DNA from: Phycisphaerae bacterium | GTDB lineage: Bacteria > Planctomycetota > Phycisphaerae > UBA1845 > Fen-1342 | Length of the DNA stretch: 53,890 bases | Direction: 5' to 3' | Assembly (NCBI GenBank): GCA_017999985.1 | Contig: JAGNKU010000021.1 | Location: forward strand, 1 to 53,890 | Part shown: positions 16,851-26,730 of the stretch, piece by piece | Layout: each line of letters starts with the position of its first letter | How positions within the stretch are numbered: the first letter of the stretch is position 1 | Program-made: the position numbers and the translations under genes | Notes under the pieces: model-generated | Told to the model about the DNA's origin: nothing | The model's database searches: none | What the model saw: only the letters and a program-made list of their open reading frames with translations

Positions 16851-19800
16851 CTACGGCGGCGTGCCCGGTGCGTCTGCCGCGGCCGGCTCACCGGCGAGCA
16901 GGTCGCTGAGATGCACAGGTGCGGGCGGCACGTCCACCACCTGGCGGGCGAGCAGAAACACCAGGGCGGCGCGCGTCACCGGACGCGCAAAGATCGCGCT
17001 GGCCGCCTGGGTATACGCCTGCATCTGCACGCGATAGCCCACGAGCCGGGCCTCCAGGTCCGTCGCGTCGCGGACGTGGTCGGTCTTGTAATCGACGATC
17101 ATCAGCCCGTCGGGGAGTTCCAGCAGGCAGTCGATGATGCCGCGCACAATCGTCCGCGCGCCGCTGTCGCCCACGGGTAGGGCAAAGACGAACGGGACTT
17201 CGCGGCGGAGCCGCTTGGCGTGGCGGGTCAGCAACGCGCCGATCTCGGTCGTGGCGAGCCAGGCAAGGTCATCGACCGGCACCCGTGCGGCTTGCGCGGC
17301 GCTGAGACGGCCTCCGCCGCAGAGCGCCGCGACCTGTGCACGTACCGCCGCGGCCGAACCGAGATTCCCCAGGTCGGCGAGTTCCAGGAAACGGTGGCAC
17401 GCCGTTCCGAGCTCGCGACCATCGGCCGTCTCGGTGGCGGCAAACGCCGGGCGTGGCAGTGGCGCGGCGGCGTGCCCGACGATGAACGGCTGGTCGGCGG
17501 CGTGTTCGCGCAGGGCGGCTTCTTTCAGGGCGCTGACGGACATCATCGCGGGCACGTCGGCCAGCACGCTGCCCACGTCGGCGCCGAGCAGGGCGCGGCC
17601 CCGCGCCAGCCAAGACTCGTCCTCGGCCGTCAGGGTCGCGTCGGCATTGGCCGGCGCACCCTGCGCCCGGGTTTCGATCACGATGTCGTTGGCTGCGTGG
17701 GTCGCGACGCGGATCAGCGGCGGCTGGGCTGGGGCGCGGGCCGCCGCCATGAGAATCCACTCGAGCCGGTTGGCGGCGCTGAGTCGGGCGATGAGCGGGG
17801 GCGGTCCGGCGTGCTCGGCCGCCTGGGCCTGCTGCGCGGCCCATGCGTCGGCCTTGCCGTGGCCGACCAGGTAGAGGCGCTCGCGGGCGCGCGTGGCGGC
17901 GACGTAGAGCAGGCGGAGCTCCTCTTCGAGCTCGCGCTGCGCGATGCGGCGTTGCAGGACGAAGTGCGCAGCGCTTTGCAGCGTGGCGCGGGCCGGGTAA
18001 TCGCTGAAGCGCAGGCCGAGTCCGAGTTCCTCGTCGGCGTGCAGCATTTCTCGCTGGCGCGCCACGTTGAACCTGATGCCGGTTCCGAGGAGGAACACCA
18101 CCGGGAATTCGAGGCCCTTCGCGCCGTGGATGGTCATGATCCGCACGGCGTCTTCGGGCCCGGCGGCCAATGCACCGGGATCGAGCTCCTCGCTGCGCAG
18201 CCGCTCGAGGTACGTGAGGAAGCCGTCGAGGTCGCCGGTGCCCTGGCTGGCGAATGCGGCGGCGAGGTTCTGCAGTGATTGGAGCAGGGTGACGCGCTGC
18301 GCGCCGCCGTTGAGCGCACCCGCCAGCAGAAGCAGGCCGCTGTCCTGGTAGATGCGCCGAAGCAGCGCCGGCAGCTCCAGCTCGCGTGCCGCCCGCGCCC
18401 ATCCGTCGAGTTGGGCCAGCGCCGCGTCGAGGCGGGCCGCCAGCGCCACGCTGGGGCGCGCGCGACCATAGTGCTCCACGGCAGTGTAGAAATCGACGCG
18501 CGGCTCCGGACCAGCGCCGCGGATGGCGAGCAGGTCGGCCGCGCTCAGACCCCCCAGCGGGCTGCGCAGATACGCGGCGAGGGCCACGTCCTGCCGGCGG
18601 TTGACCAGCAGCTTGAGCACGTTGCAGACGTCGCGGACCTCGACCGCGTCGAGCAGCGTCTCGCGCCCCGCCGTGACGCACGCGAGGCCGTTGCGGCGCA
18701 GGACACTCGCCGCCTGCCCGGCGGCATGCACCGCCGACCGCAGCAGAATCACGATGTCGTTCAGTTGCAGCGGGCGTAGGCGCACGGTCCCGTCCGGGCT
18801 CCGCGCCGGCACCTGTGCGCCGGAGGCCAGCAGGTCGCGGATTTGCACGGCGGCGAGCTGGGCTTCGCGTTCGATGATTTCCGGTTCCGGCTCCTCTGTC
18901 TGGGCCGCGTCCTCGTCGTCGCCGGCGTCCGCGCTTTCCGTATCCGCGGTGATGACGTGGACTTCGACCCGTGGCGGCCCGCCGAGCGTCGGGTTGGTGA
19001 TCTCGGAGCCGGCGCGGCCGGCCTGCAGTCGCTCCTGCGGGCCGTACGCCGTACCGCCGAGCGCCGGGTCGAACAGCGCGGCGAAGATCTGGTTCAGGGC
19101 CGCGAGCAGGTCGGCGTGGCTGCGGAAGTTGTCGGCGAGGTACTCGACGCGGCCCTCGGCGGCGCCGGCCTCCAGGGCCCCGACCAGCGCCGTGAACAGG
19201 CGCGGCTCGGCTTCGCGAAAGCCGTAGATGCTCTGCTTCACGTCACCGACCATGAAGCGGTTGGTGCGGCCGGGCTCCGCGCGCGTCACCAGCCGCAGGA
19301 TTTCCACCTGCACCGGGCTGGTGTCCTGGTACTCGTCGACGAGGATGTGTTCGTAGCGGCGTTGCAGGCGGCGAGCGATGTCGGTAGGCGTGCGTTCGTG
19401 GCCAGTGGCCGGGCTGCCGAGGAGATCCAGGGCCATGCGCAGCACGTCCCCGAATTCGTACTTGGCCGCCGCACGTTTCGCCGCGGTCAACAGCTCCTGG
19501 TAGCGCGCCTCGAGGCGCAGCAGCGTCTGGGTCAGTGTCGCGGTCTGCTGTGCACACGTGAGGATGGAATTGATGACGTCCGGTTTCCAGCGGTCTTTCA
19601 GGCGCTTCTTGAACCAGCGCTCACGCACCTCGGCGACGCCGGCCGGTTCGGGCGGGGCGTCCTTTCGCTTGCGCCCACCGCCAACTTTGAGGTCCTTGAT
19701 CAACTCGACGACGGTGGTCAGCGTGCCCGGGTCGTTTAACGACTGTTGCCACGCGGCCAGCGCGGCGCGATAGGGCGCCAGCGCCGCGCCCACGGCGTCA

Positions 19801-20483
19801 GGTAACTCGGCCAGTTGTGCGTGCTGAAACGCGCACTCGGCGGCCAGCTCGTGTGCCAGCACCTGCGCGGCGTCGTTGGCAGTCGCCGCCTGTCGTGTGA
19901 ACCACGCCTCCGGGTTCACGAGATGCTCGCGATAGCGGCTGAGCGCCGCGACCAGCTCGCGGAGGAACTTGTCGTCGGGTGACGTCGCGCGCGCGATCCA
20001 GGTGCGTGCCTCGGTCGCGAGCGGGTCGGCCGCGCTGTGGATCCAGTCGAACAGCTCGTCCAGTACAGCGGCGCGAAAGACCTGCGCATCCTGGCCGCCG
20101 AGCACGGTGAACGCGACGTCGACGCCAGCCTGGGCGAAATGCTCGCGCACCAGGCGCCCGCACCAGGCATCGATGGTCCCGATCTCCGCGGCCTGCACGA
20201 GCAATTGCTGGCGGCGCAGATGGCGCTGCAAGGGCCCCGCCGACGTGTGCGCCACGGTCCGCCGCAACATGTCCGCGATCCGCACGCGCAGCTCCGCGGC
20301 GGCCGCCCGCGTGAACGTCACGACCAGCAGCCGGTCGATGTCGCACGGCCGCTGCGGATCGGCGATCAGCCCCACGCAGCGCTGTGCCAGCACCTCGGTC
20401 TTGCCTGCGCCGGCGGACGCGGACACCAGCAGATTCGATCCGCGATGCTCGACGGCCCGGCGCTGGCTGGCCGTGAGGTTCAT
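16851..20483 (-). CDS. addA: AddA subunit of the AddAB helicase-nuclease
   Basis: A 1210-residue UvrD-type helicase with a C-terminal RecB-like nuclease. It starts with the Q-motif LTASQRRAVEH and Walker A SASAGAGKTEVLAQR (K28). Motif II is VDEYQDTSPVQ, motif III GDVKQSIYGFREAEPRLF, and a late helicase motif is GLEFPVVFLLG. The nuclease signature GIIDCLLE...MIVDYKTDH stands about 90 residues from the end. AddAB processes double-strand breaks for RecA loading. The ATG overlaps the addB stop as ATGA (20483-20480), so the two are translationally coupled. The upstream open frame (to 20594) is inside addB and not used. Confidence 0.93.
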   Translation of the reverse strand: MNLTASQRRAVEHRGSNLLVSASAGAGKTEVLAQRCVGLIADPQRPCDIDRLLVVTFTRAAAAELRVRIADMLRRTVAHTSAGPLQRHLRRQQLLVQAAEIGTIDAWCGRLVREHFAQAGVDVAFTVLGGQDAQVFRAAVLDELFDWIHSAADPLATEARTWIARATSPDDKFLRELVAALSRYREHLVNPEAWFTRQAATANDAAQVLAHELAAECAFQHAQLAELPDAVGAALAPYRAALAAWQQSLNDPGTLTTVVELIKDLKVGGGRKRKDAPPEPAGVAEVRERWFKKRLKDRWKPDVINSILTCAQQTATLTQTLLRLEARYQELLTAAKRAAAKYEFGDVLRMALDLLGSPATGHERTPTDIARRLQRRYEHILVDEYQDTSPVQVEILRLVTRAEPGRTNRFMVGDVKQSIYGFREAEPRLFTALVGALEAGAAEGRVEYLADNFRSHADLLAALNQIFAALFDPALGGTAYGPQERLQAGRAGSEITNPTLGGPPRVEVHVITADTESADAGDDEDAAQTEEPEPEIIEREAQLAAVQIRDLLASGAQVPARSPDGTVRLRPLQLNDIVILLRSAVHAAGQAASVLRRNGLACVTAGRETLLDAVEVRDVCNVLKLLVNRRQDVALAAYLRSPLGGLSAADLLAIRGAGPEPRVDFYTAVEHYGRARPSVALAARLDAALAQLDGWARAARELELPALLRRIYQDSGLLLLAGALNGGAQRVTLLQSLQNLAAAFASQGTGDLDGFLTYLERLRSEELDPGALAAGPEDAVRIMTIHGAKGLEFPVVFLLGTGIRFNVARQREMLHADEELGLGLRFSDYPARATLQSAAHFVLQRRIAQRELEEELRLLYVAATRARERLYLVGHGKADAWAAQQAQAAEHAGPPPLIARLSAANRLEWILMAAARAPAQPPLIRVATHAANDIVIETRAQGAPANADATLTAEDESWLARGRALLGADVGSVLADVPAMMSVSALKEAALREHAADQPFIVGHAAAPLPRPAFAATETADGRELGTACHRFLELADLGNLGSAAAVRAQVAALCGGGRLSAAQAARVPVDDLAWLATTEIGALLTRHAKRLRREVPFVFALPVGDSGARTIVRGIIDCLLELPDGLMIVDYKTDHVRDATDLEARLVGYRVQMQAYTQAASAIFARPVTRAALVFLLARQVVDVPPAPVHLSDLLAGEPAAADAPGTPP

Positions 20484-23400
20484 TCCAGCTCCTCCGCGGT
20501 GGCGGGCTCCGCCGGCAACGTCGGCAACGCCGTCTCGGCGGCGCGCGGCGTGTTGTAGAGCCGATCGAACCGGCAGACGTCGGCGAAGTCGCACGCACGG
20601 CAGGCGAGCGTGCGTTTTTCGACCAGCGGCGCGATGTCGATGCCGCCGCGCCCCACGCCCTCGGCGGCGTACAGCACGGTCCGAGCGGCCAGGTCGAGGT
20701 AGGCGGCCAGGCGATCGGCGGAGACAGTGTCGCTGTGGGCGTGGAAGCCGCCATCCTTGCGCAGTTGCAGCGCCGCCACGGGCGACGGCGTTGTGCCGAG
20801 TTGGCGATCGAGCAACGGTGCCACCGCTTCGTCGAGCACGCCGCGCGGGCGGAAGAGGTACATCAACTGGTCAGCTCTTGGGGCGGCGGAGGCGTACTTG
20901 TTCTCCAGCGCCTTGAGCGTCGGGTAGAGCGGTGCGAGCATGACGCCGGCCAGTCGCAGGTGTGGGTCGGCGCGATGTGCCTCCCGCACCGCCAGCAAGT
21001 AGATGAGCAGTTGGAGGCGCTGGCCGGTGAGGAACGTGCCGCGCAGCGGGTCGACCCTGGCGCTCTTGTAGTCGTAGACGAGCAACCAGGCATCCTTCCC
21101 CGTGTGGCAGGCATCCACGCGATCGATCTTTCCATGCAGGTGAACGCGCTGGCCGTCCGGCAGCGCCAGCTCGAGGGCCCGCAGCGTCTGCGGCGCAGCC
21201 TGCGGCGCGAAGCCCCACTCGCAGCGGAGCGGTTCGAACTGGCCGCGTTGCCAGCGGGCGGCGTGGGCGGCGACCACGTCGCGGAGGAACCCGGCCAGCA
21301 CGTCACGCATGAAGACGAGATCGGGCCGGCGTGCGGCCTGGTCGGCGGGTGACTTGCGCTGTTGTTCGTCCAGCGCTTCGGTGAGCAGTTGTTGCCAGCG
21401 TTCATCCGACACGTTGCGGACGCCGCCGGGCTCGTCGCGGCCGCGCTGAGTCACGCGTGCGAGAATCTCATGGGCGATGTCGCCGAGGTCCCAACGCAAG
21501 GGGCGCGGGCCGCGCGCTGCGTCGAGACGCAGACCGTGCCGCGCGAAGTGCTTGAACGGACACGCCAGGTAGGTCTCGACCTCCGAGGGCGAGCCGTCCC
21601 AGATGACGTTCTCGGCCGCGTTCTTCGGTCGGCGGAAATTGCCCAGCGGCGCCGGGCGGTTGTCGTAGTCCCGGCCGCGCAGCAGCCAGGCGAGCGGGCC
21701 GGCGAGCGCAGGCAGCGCCTGCACGTGTTCACACAGCCGTTCATAGCGCAGTGCGGCACGCTGTCGGCTGGCGTCGCGGTGGACGGCGAGGTATTCGCGC
21801 GCCAGCTCGCCGACACAGACCGGTGGTTCATGCTGCGCGGTCGGTGTCGCTGCCAGGCCCGGCAAAGCCTGTCGCACGTCCGCCAGCAGCGGCGACGGCA
21901 TCAGTTCGGAGCCGTCATCCGCCGCTGTGGCGTAGCTGATGGTCAGGCTCTGCGACGGTCGCGTGAGCGCGATGTACGCGAGCAGCCGTTCGCCGAGCGC
22001 GTCGTCGCGATGTGAGGCCGGGGCGGGCAGGTGCGCGGCCTGGAGCGCGATGCGTTCCGCGGCGCTGAGCAGCAGATCGTCGGGCGGGCGGGGCGGGAAG
22101 ATGCCCTCGTTGAACGCCACCACCCACGCATGCTGGATGTCCGGGTGGCGGCTGCGCTCGATGGAGCTGACGAGCACCTGGTCTATGGTCGGCGGCGCGA
22201 GGCCCAGCGTCAACTCGCTGAGCGTCGTGCCGAGGATCGCAGTCACGTCGGCGGCCGAGAGGGGCGTGTCGCCCAGCACGGCGTGCAGGTCGTCGAGCAC
22301 GCCGCAGAGCGCGCTCCAGGCGAGCCGGTGCGTCTCGAGGCTTTCCCAGTGCTGTCCGGCACGGGCCTCCTGGATCCACTGCTCGATGCGTTGCGGCACA
22401 CCCAGTGCGACGAGCGCCTGGTAGAGTGCTGGTGCCCACGCCGCGCCGGTTGCGTCCTTGGCCTGACCCAGCGTCACCAGCGGCTCGAGGGCCGCGACGA
22501 TGCGGGCGCGCTGCGGGGCGCACGCGGCGACGGTCTGGCCGACGCGCTCCAACTCCCATTCCGGCCGGCGCCAGGCCGTCAGTCCGCTGATGGAGGTGTT
22601 CACGATGAGGTTTTCGAGCTGCTCCGCCTCGTCGCGGGACAGCGGCAGCAGGCGCGTCCGCAGCAGGCGCGTCAGGGCCTCCACCGAGAAGTCCGTCGTG
22701 ACGGCGTCCAACAGCGCGGGCAGCAGCCGGCTGAGTGGGTGGGCGCGCATCGCGCGCCGGCAGTCGAGGAAATACGGGATTTCGTATTCGGCGAAGACCT
22801 CGGCGACGGTTTCCGCCAGCGGCGTCAGGTCGCGCGCGATGACCGCGAAATCGCGATAGTGCAGCGCGCCGCCGGCATCGGCGATCATGGTTCGAATCCA
22901 GCGTGCCGCATCGCGCAGCTCGGCGCGCTGCGTCGGGCACTCGATCAGGCGGACGCCGCCGGGCGCGACTTGCGCTCTGTGCTCCTTCTCGGGTGTAGCG
23001 AGGCCGTGCTCGAGGGCCGCGAGCGCCGGGTTGGCGCGGAAGCGCGGCGCCGGCGTGGGCGGCAGCGTGACCGGCGGTTGCACGGCGATGCCGGCCTCCG
23101 CCAACAGCGCGTGCAGGCGCTGATACGTCGCCTCGGTGCGCTGGAAGAGGCCGAGCGGATCGGGTGGCTGGCGCGGGTTTTGCACCGCGGGGGCTGCCGG
23201 ATCGAGCAGCAGCGCGATGTGCATATCCCGTGCGCGGCCAGCGAGCTCGACCAGCGTCTGCAATTCCTGGCCGGTGAAACCCGCGAAACCATCGACCCAG
23301 ATTGATGCGCTGGGAAGCCAGTCGAGTTCCGCGAGTCGCGCTCGCAGCAGCGCGAGGCGGCTTGCGGGGTCGAACCGCTCCGGCCCGAGCCACGCCAGGT

Positions 23401-23893
23401 AATCGCGGTACAGCCGCGCGATTTCCTGGATCTTGCGCGCGGCGGCGGCGTCTGCGAGCTGCGCCGCCGCGTCGTGCAGCGCGGTCGGCGTGACGTCCTC
23501 CCGCAGCAACTCCTCGATCAGCCGGTCGAGCTGCGTGACGAAGCCCTGCGTTTGCGCCGCCCGGCGGAGCACCTGCAACTGCGGGCCGGCCTGGGCCACC
23601 ACGCGGCGCAGCGCGAGGCGGCGGGCATCGCCGCTCAGGATGGTGGGCTCCGCGCCGGTCTGGCCGAGGACGCGCCGGGCGAGCCGCGAGAAGCTGAGCA
23701 CCTCGGCGCGACAATAGCCACCGGCCGGCGTCTGTGTCGCCAGCGTCCGTTCCATCTGGAAGCTGGCCTGTTCGGGCACGAGCAGGATGAGGCGGCGCGT
23801 CTCGGCGGGCGCGGCGAGCGCGCGCAGCAGTGCCTGAATGCAATGGTGCGTCTTGCCGGAGCCGGCGCGGCCCAGGATGAACGTGACGGCCAT
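20480..23893 (-). CDS. addB: AddB subunit of the AddAB helicase-nuclease
   Basis: A 1137-residue partner of AddA. It begins MAVTFILGRAGSGKTHHC with an intact Walker A (K14). A degenerate helicase body follows. The C-terminal nuclease domain shows WDLGDIAHEILAR, LLVYDYKSARVDP, and a Cys pattern of the AddB iron-sulfur cluster: one Cys in YLACPFKHFARHG and three in LACRACDFADVCRFD (C-x2-C-x5-C). The start ATG 23893 lies 13 bp after the stop of the lipoprotein gene. The long open frame above it covers that gene out of frame and was ignored. Length and domain order match AddB better than RecC or AdnA. Confidence 0.9.
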   Translation of the reverse strand: MAVTFILGRAGSGKTHHCIQALLRALAAPAETRRLILLVPEQASFQMERTLATQTPAGGYCRAEVLSFSRLARRVLGQTGAEPTILSGDARRLALRRVVAQAGPQLQVLRRAAQTQGFVTQLDRLIEELLREDVTPTALHDAAAQLADAAAARKIQEIARLYRDYLAWLGPERFDPASRLALLRARLAELDWLPSASIWVDGFAGFTGQELQTLVELAGRARDMHIALLLDPAAPAVQNPRQPPDPLGLFQRTEATYQRLHALLAEAGIAVQPPVTLPPTPAPRFRANPALAALEHGLATPEKEHRAQVAPGGVRLIECPTQRAELRDAARWIRTMIADAGGALHYRDFAVIARDLTPLAETVAEVFAEYEIPYFLDCRRAMRAHPLSRLLPALLDAVTTDFSVEALTRLLRTRLLPLSRDEAEQLENLIVNTSISGLTAWRRPEWELERVGQTVAACAPQRARIVAALEPLVTLGQAKDATGAAWAPALYQALVALGVPQRIEQWIQEARAGQHWESLETHRLAWSALCGVLDDLHAVLGDTPLSAADVTAILGTTLSELTLGLAPPTIDQVLVSSIERSRHPDIQHAWVVAFNEGIFPPRPPDDLLLSAAERIALQAAHLPAPASHRDDALGERLLAYIALTRPSQSLTISYATAADDGSELMPSPLLADVRQALPGLAATPTAQHEPPVCVGELAREYLAVHRDASRQRAALRYERLCEHVQALPALAGPLAWLLRGRDYDNRPAPLGNFRRPKNAAENVIWDGSPSEVETYLACPFKHFARHGLRLDAARGPRPLRWDLGDIAHEILARVTQRGRDEPGGVRNVSDERWQQLLTEALDEQQRKSPADQAARRPDLVFMRDVLAGFLRDVVAAHAARWQRGQFEPLRCEWGFAPQAAPQTLRALELALPDGQRVHLHGKIDRVDACHTGKDAWLLVYDYKSARVDPLRGTFLTGQRLQLLIYLLAVREAHRADPHLRLAGVMLAPLYPTLKALENKYASAAPRADQLMYLFRPRGVLDEAVAPLLDRQLGTTPSPVAALQLRKDGGFHAHSDTVSADRLAAYLDLAARTVLYAAEGVGRGGIDIAPLVEKRTLACRACDFADVCRFDRLYNTPRAAETALPTLPAEPATAEELE

Positions 23894-23906
23894 GCTGGCC
23901 TCGGGA

Positions 23907-24203
23907 TCAGTCTTTCTCGTACTTCTCGAGGCGATCCTTGTAGTCGTCGCGCTCGCGCTTGTACTTGGCGGCTTTCTGTGATTGCCGCTCGTTCTCCTGT
24001 TCGAGGTACTGGATGTTCTGGTAGGCCTTGTGCAGCTCGGCGCGGGCCTCTTCGAGCGTCTGCGGGTTCGGGACGCGGCTGCTGTCGACGGGCGCGGGCC
24101 GGTCGCTGCCGACCCGGACGTCGATTCGTTCCGGCGCCGTGACGCAGCCAGCCAGGCCCAGCAGGGCCCCCGCCGCCGGCACGATCCACCAACGTGTGCG
24201 CAT
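23907..24203 (-). CDS. Small lipoprotein with C-terminal coiled coil
   Basis: A 98-residue protein. A lipoprotein signal (RWWIVPAAGALLGLAGC) ends at Cys 20, a short linker follows, and from about residue 45 the chain is a charged coiled coil (LEEARAELHKAYQNIQYLE, then QSQKAAKYKRERDDYKDRLE). GGAGG is well placed before ATG 24203. No family is recognised; a spacer or assembly role at the membrane is a guess. It is the first gene of the addBA run, only 13 bp from addB, an odd partner for DNA-repair genes. Confidence 0.75.
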   Translation of the reverse strand: MRTRWWIVPAAGALLGLAGCVTAPERIDVRVGSDRPAPVDSSRVPNPQTLEEARAELHKAYQNIQYLEQENERQSQKAAKYKRERDDYKDRLEKYEKD

Positions 24204-24242
24204 GGTGCATACCTCCGTGAGTCCGAGTTGCGGACCGTGCGT

Positions 24243-24271
24243 ATGATCCACACCGGGCGGGCTGTGGTCAA
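24243..24271 (-). promoter_or_regulatory. Candidate sigma-70 promoter of the lipoprotein-addBA-gpsA-kinase run
   Basis: On the minus strand TTGACC (24271-24266), a 17-bp spacer and GATCAT (24248-24243) lie about 40 bp before ATG 24203. Matches are 5/6 and 4/6. It shares the 127-bp divergent region with miaA. Confidence 0.6.
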
Positions 24272-24330
24272 AGCGCAGGGTGGGTCGGCCGCGCGGAAAC
24301 TTGCGTGTCGCCGGCGGGAGGAATTACAAC

Positions 24331-25269
24331 GTGGCCGTGGAGAAGCGCGTCATCACGATTCTCGGCTGCACCGCGACGGGGAAGGGGGCGCTCGCGCGGG
24401 CGGTCGCGCAGCGACTCGGGGCCGAAATCGTCAGCATTGACTCGATGAAGGTCTATCGCGGGATGGACATTGGCACGGCCAAGCCATCGACCGAATGGCG
24501 CGCGGCGCTCCCGCATCATTTGATCGACGTCGCCGACCCGTGGGAGCCGTTCAGTGCGGCGCGGTTTGTCGAGCTGGCCGATGTGGCAGTCGCGGAGATT
24601 CACGGTCGCGGGCGGCCGGTCGTGGCGGTGGGTGGGACGGTGCTGTACTTCAAGTGCTGGTACGAGGGGATGTTCGCGGGGCCGAGCGCGGACCCGGAGC
24701 TGCGGGCGCGGATTCGCGCGCGGGCGGAGCGCGAGGGGCTAGATGCTCTGCACGCGGAGCTGACGCGTATTGATCCTGAGGCCGCGGCGAAGATTCATCG
24801 TAACGATCTGCGCCGCATCGAGCGGGCGCTGGAGGTGCATCAACTGACCGGCCGGCCGATCAGTCAATTGCAGCAGCAATGGGACGCCGCGACGCCGCGC
24901 CGGGCGGAATGGCGCTGGGCGCTCTTCGGCGTCAAGCGCGGCCGGGAGGAGACGAATCACCGGATCAACCTGCGTGTGCGGCGGATGGTGGAGGCCGGGC
25001 TGGTGGATGAGGCGCGGCGGATTTGGAGCGATCCGCGGGGCGTCGGGCCGCAGGCGCTGCAGGCGGTGGGCTACGCGGAGCTGTTCGCGCATTTCGCCGG
25101 TCGCGGCGCGCTCGACGAGGCCATCGAGCAGATCAAGATTCACTCGCGCCGACTGGCCAAGCAGCAGCGCACGTGGCTGAAGCGGATGACGGGTGTGCAG
25201 TGGCTCGCAGCCGATGGGGTGGACGACACGGCGGAGCTGGCGGACGAGCTTATGCAGCGCTTGGAATGA
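24331..25269 (+). CDS. miaA: tRNA dimethylallyltransferase
   Basis: A 312-residue enzyme that adds the dimethylallyl group to A37 of tRNAs reading UNN codons. Landmarks are DSMKVYRGMDIGTAKPS, the PHHLIDVADPWEPFSAARF segment, VAVGGTVLYFK and a C-terminal WLKRM. The P-loop reads GCTATGKGALA, with Gly where most MiaA proteins and other P-loop enzymes have Thr/Ser after the Lys. GTG 24331 is chosen as start because GGGAGGA lies 8-9 bases before it; an in-frame GTG at 24280 has no such site. It converges on ftsY with a 15-bp gap. Confidence 0.93.
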   Translation: MAVEKRVITILGCTATGKGALARAVAQRLGAEIVSIDSMKVYRGMDIGTAKPSTEWRAALPHHLIDVADPWEPFSAARFVELADVAVAEIHGRGRPVVAVGGTVLYFKCWYEGMFAGPSADPELRARIRARAEREGLDALHAELTRIDPEAAAKIHRNDLRRIERALEVHQLTGRPISQLQQQWDAATPRRAEWRWALFGVKRGREETNHRINLRVRRMVEAGLVDEARRIWSDPRGVGPQALQAVGYAELFAHFAGRGALDEAIEQIKIHSRRLAKQQRTWLKRMTGVQWLAADGVDDTAELADELMQRLE

Positions 25270-25284
25270 GCGCCTCCGACCGCG

Positions 25285-26202
25285 TCACAGGCCGGCGAAC
25301 AATGCCTCGACGAACGCCTCAGGGTCGAAGGGCTCGATCGCGTCGATCGTCTCGCCCAGCCCGACGAATTTGACCGGGATGTCGAGCTGGTCGCGGATGC
25401 CGACGACGATCCCGCCCTTGGCTGAGCCGTCCAGCTTTGCCAGGAACAGGCCGCTGACCTGCACCGACTGCGAGAAGATCTTCGCCTGGTTAATCGCGTT
25501 CTGGCCGATGGTCGCGTCGAGCACGAGCAGCACTTCGTGCGGCGCCTCGGGGATGCGCTTCTGCACCACGCGCTGAATCTTGCTCAGCTCGCGCATCAGG
25601 TGCTCCTGGGTGTGCAGGCGCCCCGCCGTGTCGACGAGGAGCACGTCCACGTGGCGGGCGATCGCCGCTTCGCAGGCGTCGAAGGCGACCGCGGCGGGGT
25701 CGCTGTTGGGGTTGTGCTTCACGATGTCCACGCCGACGCGCTGGGCCCAGATCACGAGCTGGTCGATGGCGGCCGCGCGGAACGTATCGCAGGCCCCCAG
25801 CAGCACGGACTTGCCCTGTTGGCGCAGGTAGTACGCGAGCTTGGCGACGCTGGTCGTCTTGCCCGAGCCGTTGATGCCGACGACGAAAATGACCGTCGGC
25901 GGCGCGGCGGCGAAATGCACAGCGCGCTCGCCGGCGCTCCAGGTGTCGGCGATTCGCTTTTTCATGAAGGGCAGGATCTCCTGCGCCTCGCCAATCTGGC
26001 CGGCTTTCCACGCCCCGCGGACCTCGTTCACGAGGCTGACCACGGCCCGCGGACCCATGTCGCCCGCCAGCATCGCGTCCGTGAGCTGATCGAGCAGGTC
26101 ATCGTCGATCTTGCGCCCGCTGGGCAGCAGCCCGCGCAGACCGGTGACCAGCTTGTCACGCGTCTTCGTCAAACCCCGTTTCAATGCGTCGAACAAACCC
26201 AT
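25285..26202 (-). CDS. ftsY: Signal recognition particle receptor FtsY
   Basis: A 305-residue SRP-receptor GTPase that docks ribosome-SRP complexes at the inner membrane. It has the N domain (residues about 1-100) and the G domain with [27 protein letters not shown] and [10 protein letters not shown], the last with Ala where TKLD is usual. The acidic A domain of Escherichia coli FtsY is absent, as in most other bacteria. The gene ends the ribH-nusB-ftsY run, 19 bp after nusB. Confidence 0.95.
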   Translation of the reverse strand: MGLFDALKRGLTKTRDKLVTGLRGLLPSGRKIDDDLLDQLTDAMLAGDMGPRAVVSLVNEVRGAWKAGQIGEAQEILPFMKKRIADTWSAGERAVHFAAAPPTVIFVVGINGSGKTTSVAKLAYYLRQQGKSVLLGACDTFRAAAIDQLVIWAQRVGVDIVKHNPNSDPAAVAFDACEAAIARHVDVLLVDTAGRLHTQEHLMRELSKIQRVVQKRIPEAPHEVLLVLDATIGQNAINQAKIFSQSVQVSGLFLAKLDGSAKGGIVVGIRDQLDIPVKFVGLGETIDAIEPFDPEAFVEALFAGL

Positions 26203-26221
26203 GATAAATCTCTTATGCCGG

Positions 26222-26698
26222 CTATTTCGGCGGGCTGGGCTCGACCGGCTCGGATGCGGCCGCGAGCCCGCGCCGCACGTGGTCCAGCACGCCGTTCACG
26301 AAGGCGGGCGACTCGGCGCCGCCGAACCGCCGGGCCAGCTCGATGGCCTCGTTGATCACGATTGCCGGTGGCGTCTTCGGGCATTCGAGCAGCTCGTAGA
26401 GCCCCAGGCGCAGGATGTTCCGGTCGACGGGCTGCATGCGCTCGATTGACCAGTCGGGCACGTACTGCCTGAGGTACTGATCGCAGGTTTCCCGGGCGTG
26501 CCAGGTGCCGGTGGCGCGGACGCGGGCCAGCTCCAGCAGCTTAGGGCGCGGGCCGCGTTTCCAGCCCAGGTCGGCGTAGTTCAGCCGATCGCGCAGGAAC
26601 GCGTCAAGCGATTCCGCGAAACAGTCCCCCAGCGCATCAAAGAGACACAGCGCCTGCAGCGCCAGGATGCGAGCCTGCGACCGTTCATCGAGGGGCAT
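26222..26698 (-). CDS. nusB: Transcription antitermination factor NusB
   Basis: A 158-residue all-helical protein. It matches NusB in the RSQARILALQALCLFD start, the central DRNILRLGLYELLECP and INEAIELARRFGG, and the C-terminal FVNGVLDHVRR. NusB with S10 binds boxA RNA in rRNA operons. ATG 26698 follows ribH by 32 bp with no clear Shine-Dalgarno, so translation may depend on coupling. The ribH-nusB order is widely conserved. Confidence 0.92.
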   Translation of the reverse strand: MPLDERSQARILALQALCLFDALGDCFAESLDAFLRDRLNYADLGWKRGPRPKLLELARVRATGTWHARETCDQYLRQYVPDWSIERMQPVDRNILRLGLYELLECPKTPPAIVINEAIELARRFGGAESPAFVNGVLDHVRRGLAAASEPVEPSPPK

Positions 26699-26730
26699 GT
26701 TGGCAACCGGACCCGGGACGACGCTCCGTT

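Noticed and set aside
14976..17180. Open frame of about 730 codons on the plus strand opposite the kinase, gpsA and addA
   Set aside because: It crosses three real genes on the other strand and shows no recognisable motif.
20483..20594. Longer N-terminus for AddA
   Set aside because: The extra 37 codons lie inside addB, are Arg-rich, and the Q-motif starts right after ATG 20483.
22887..22900. GGTTCGAATCC, a tRNA T-loop-like sequence
   Set aside because: It lies inside addB in coding sequence, and no acceptor, D-arm or anticodon-arm pairing fits around it.
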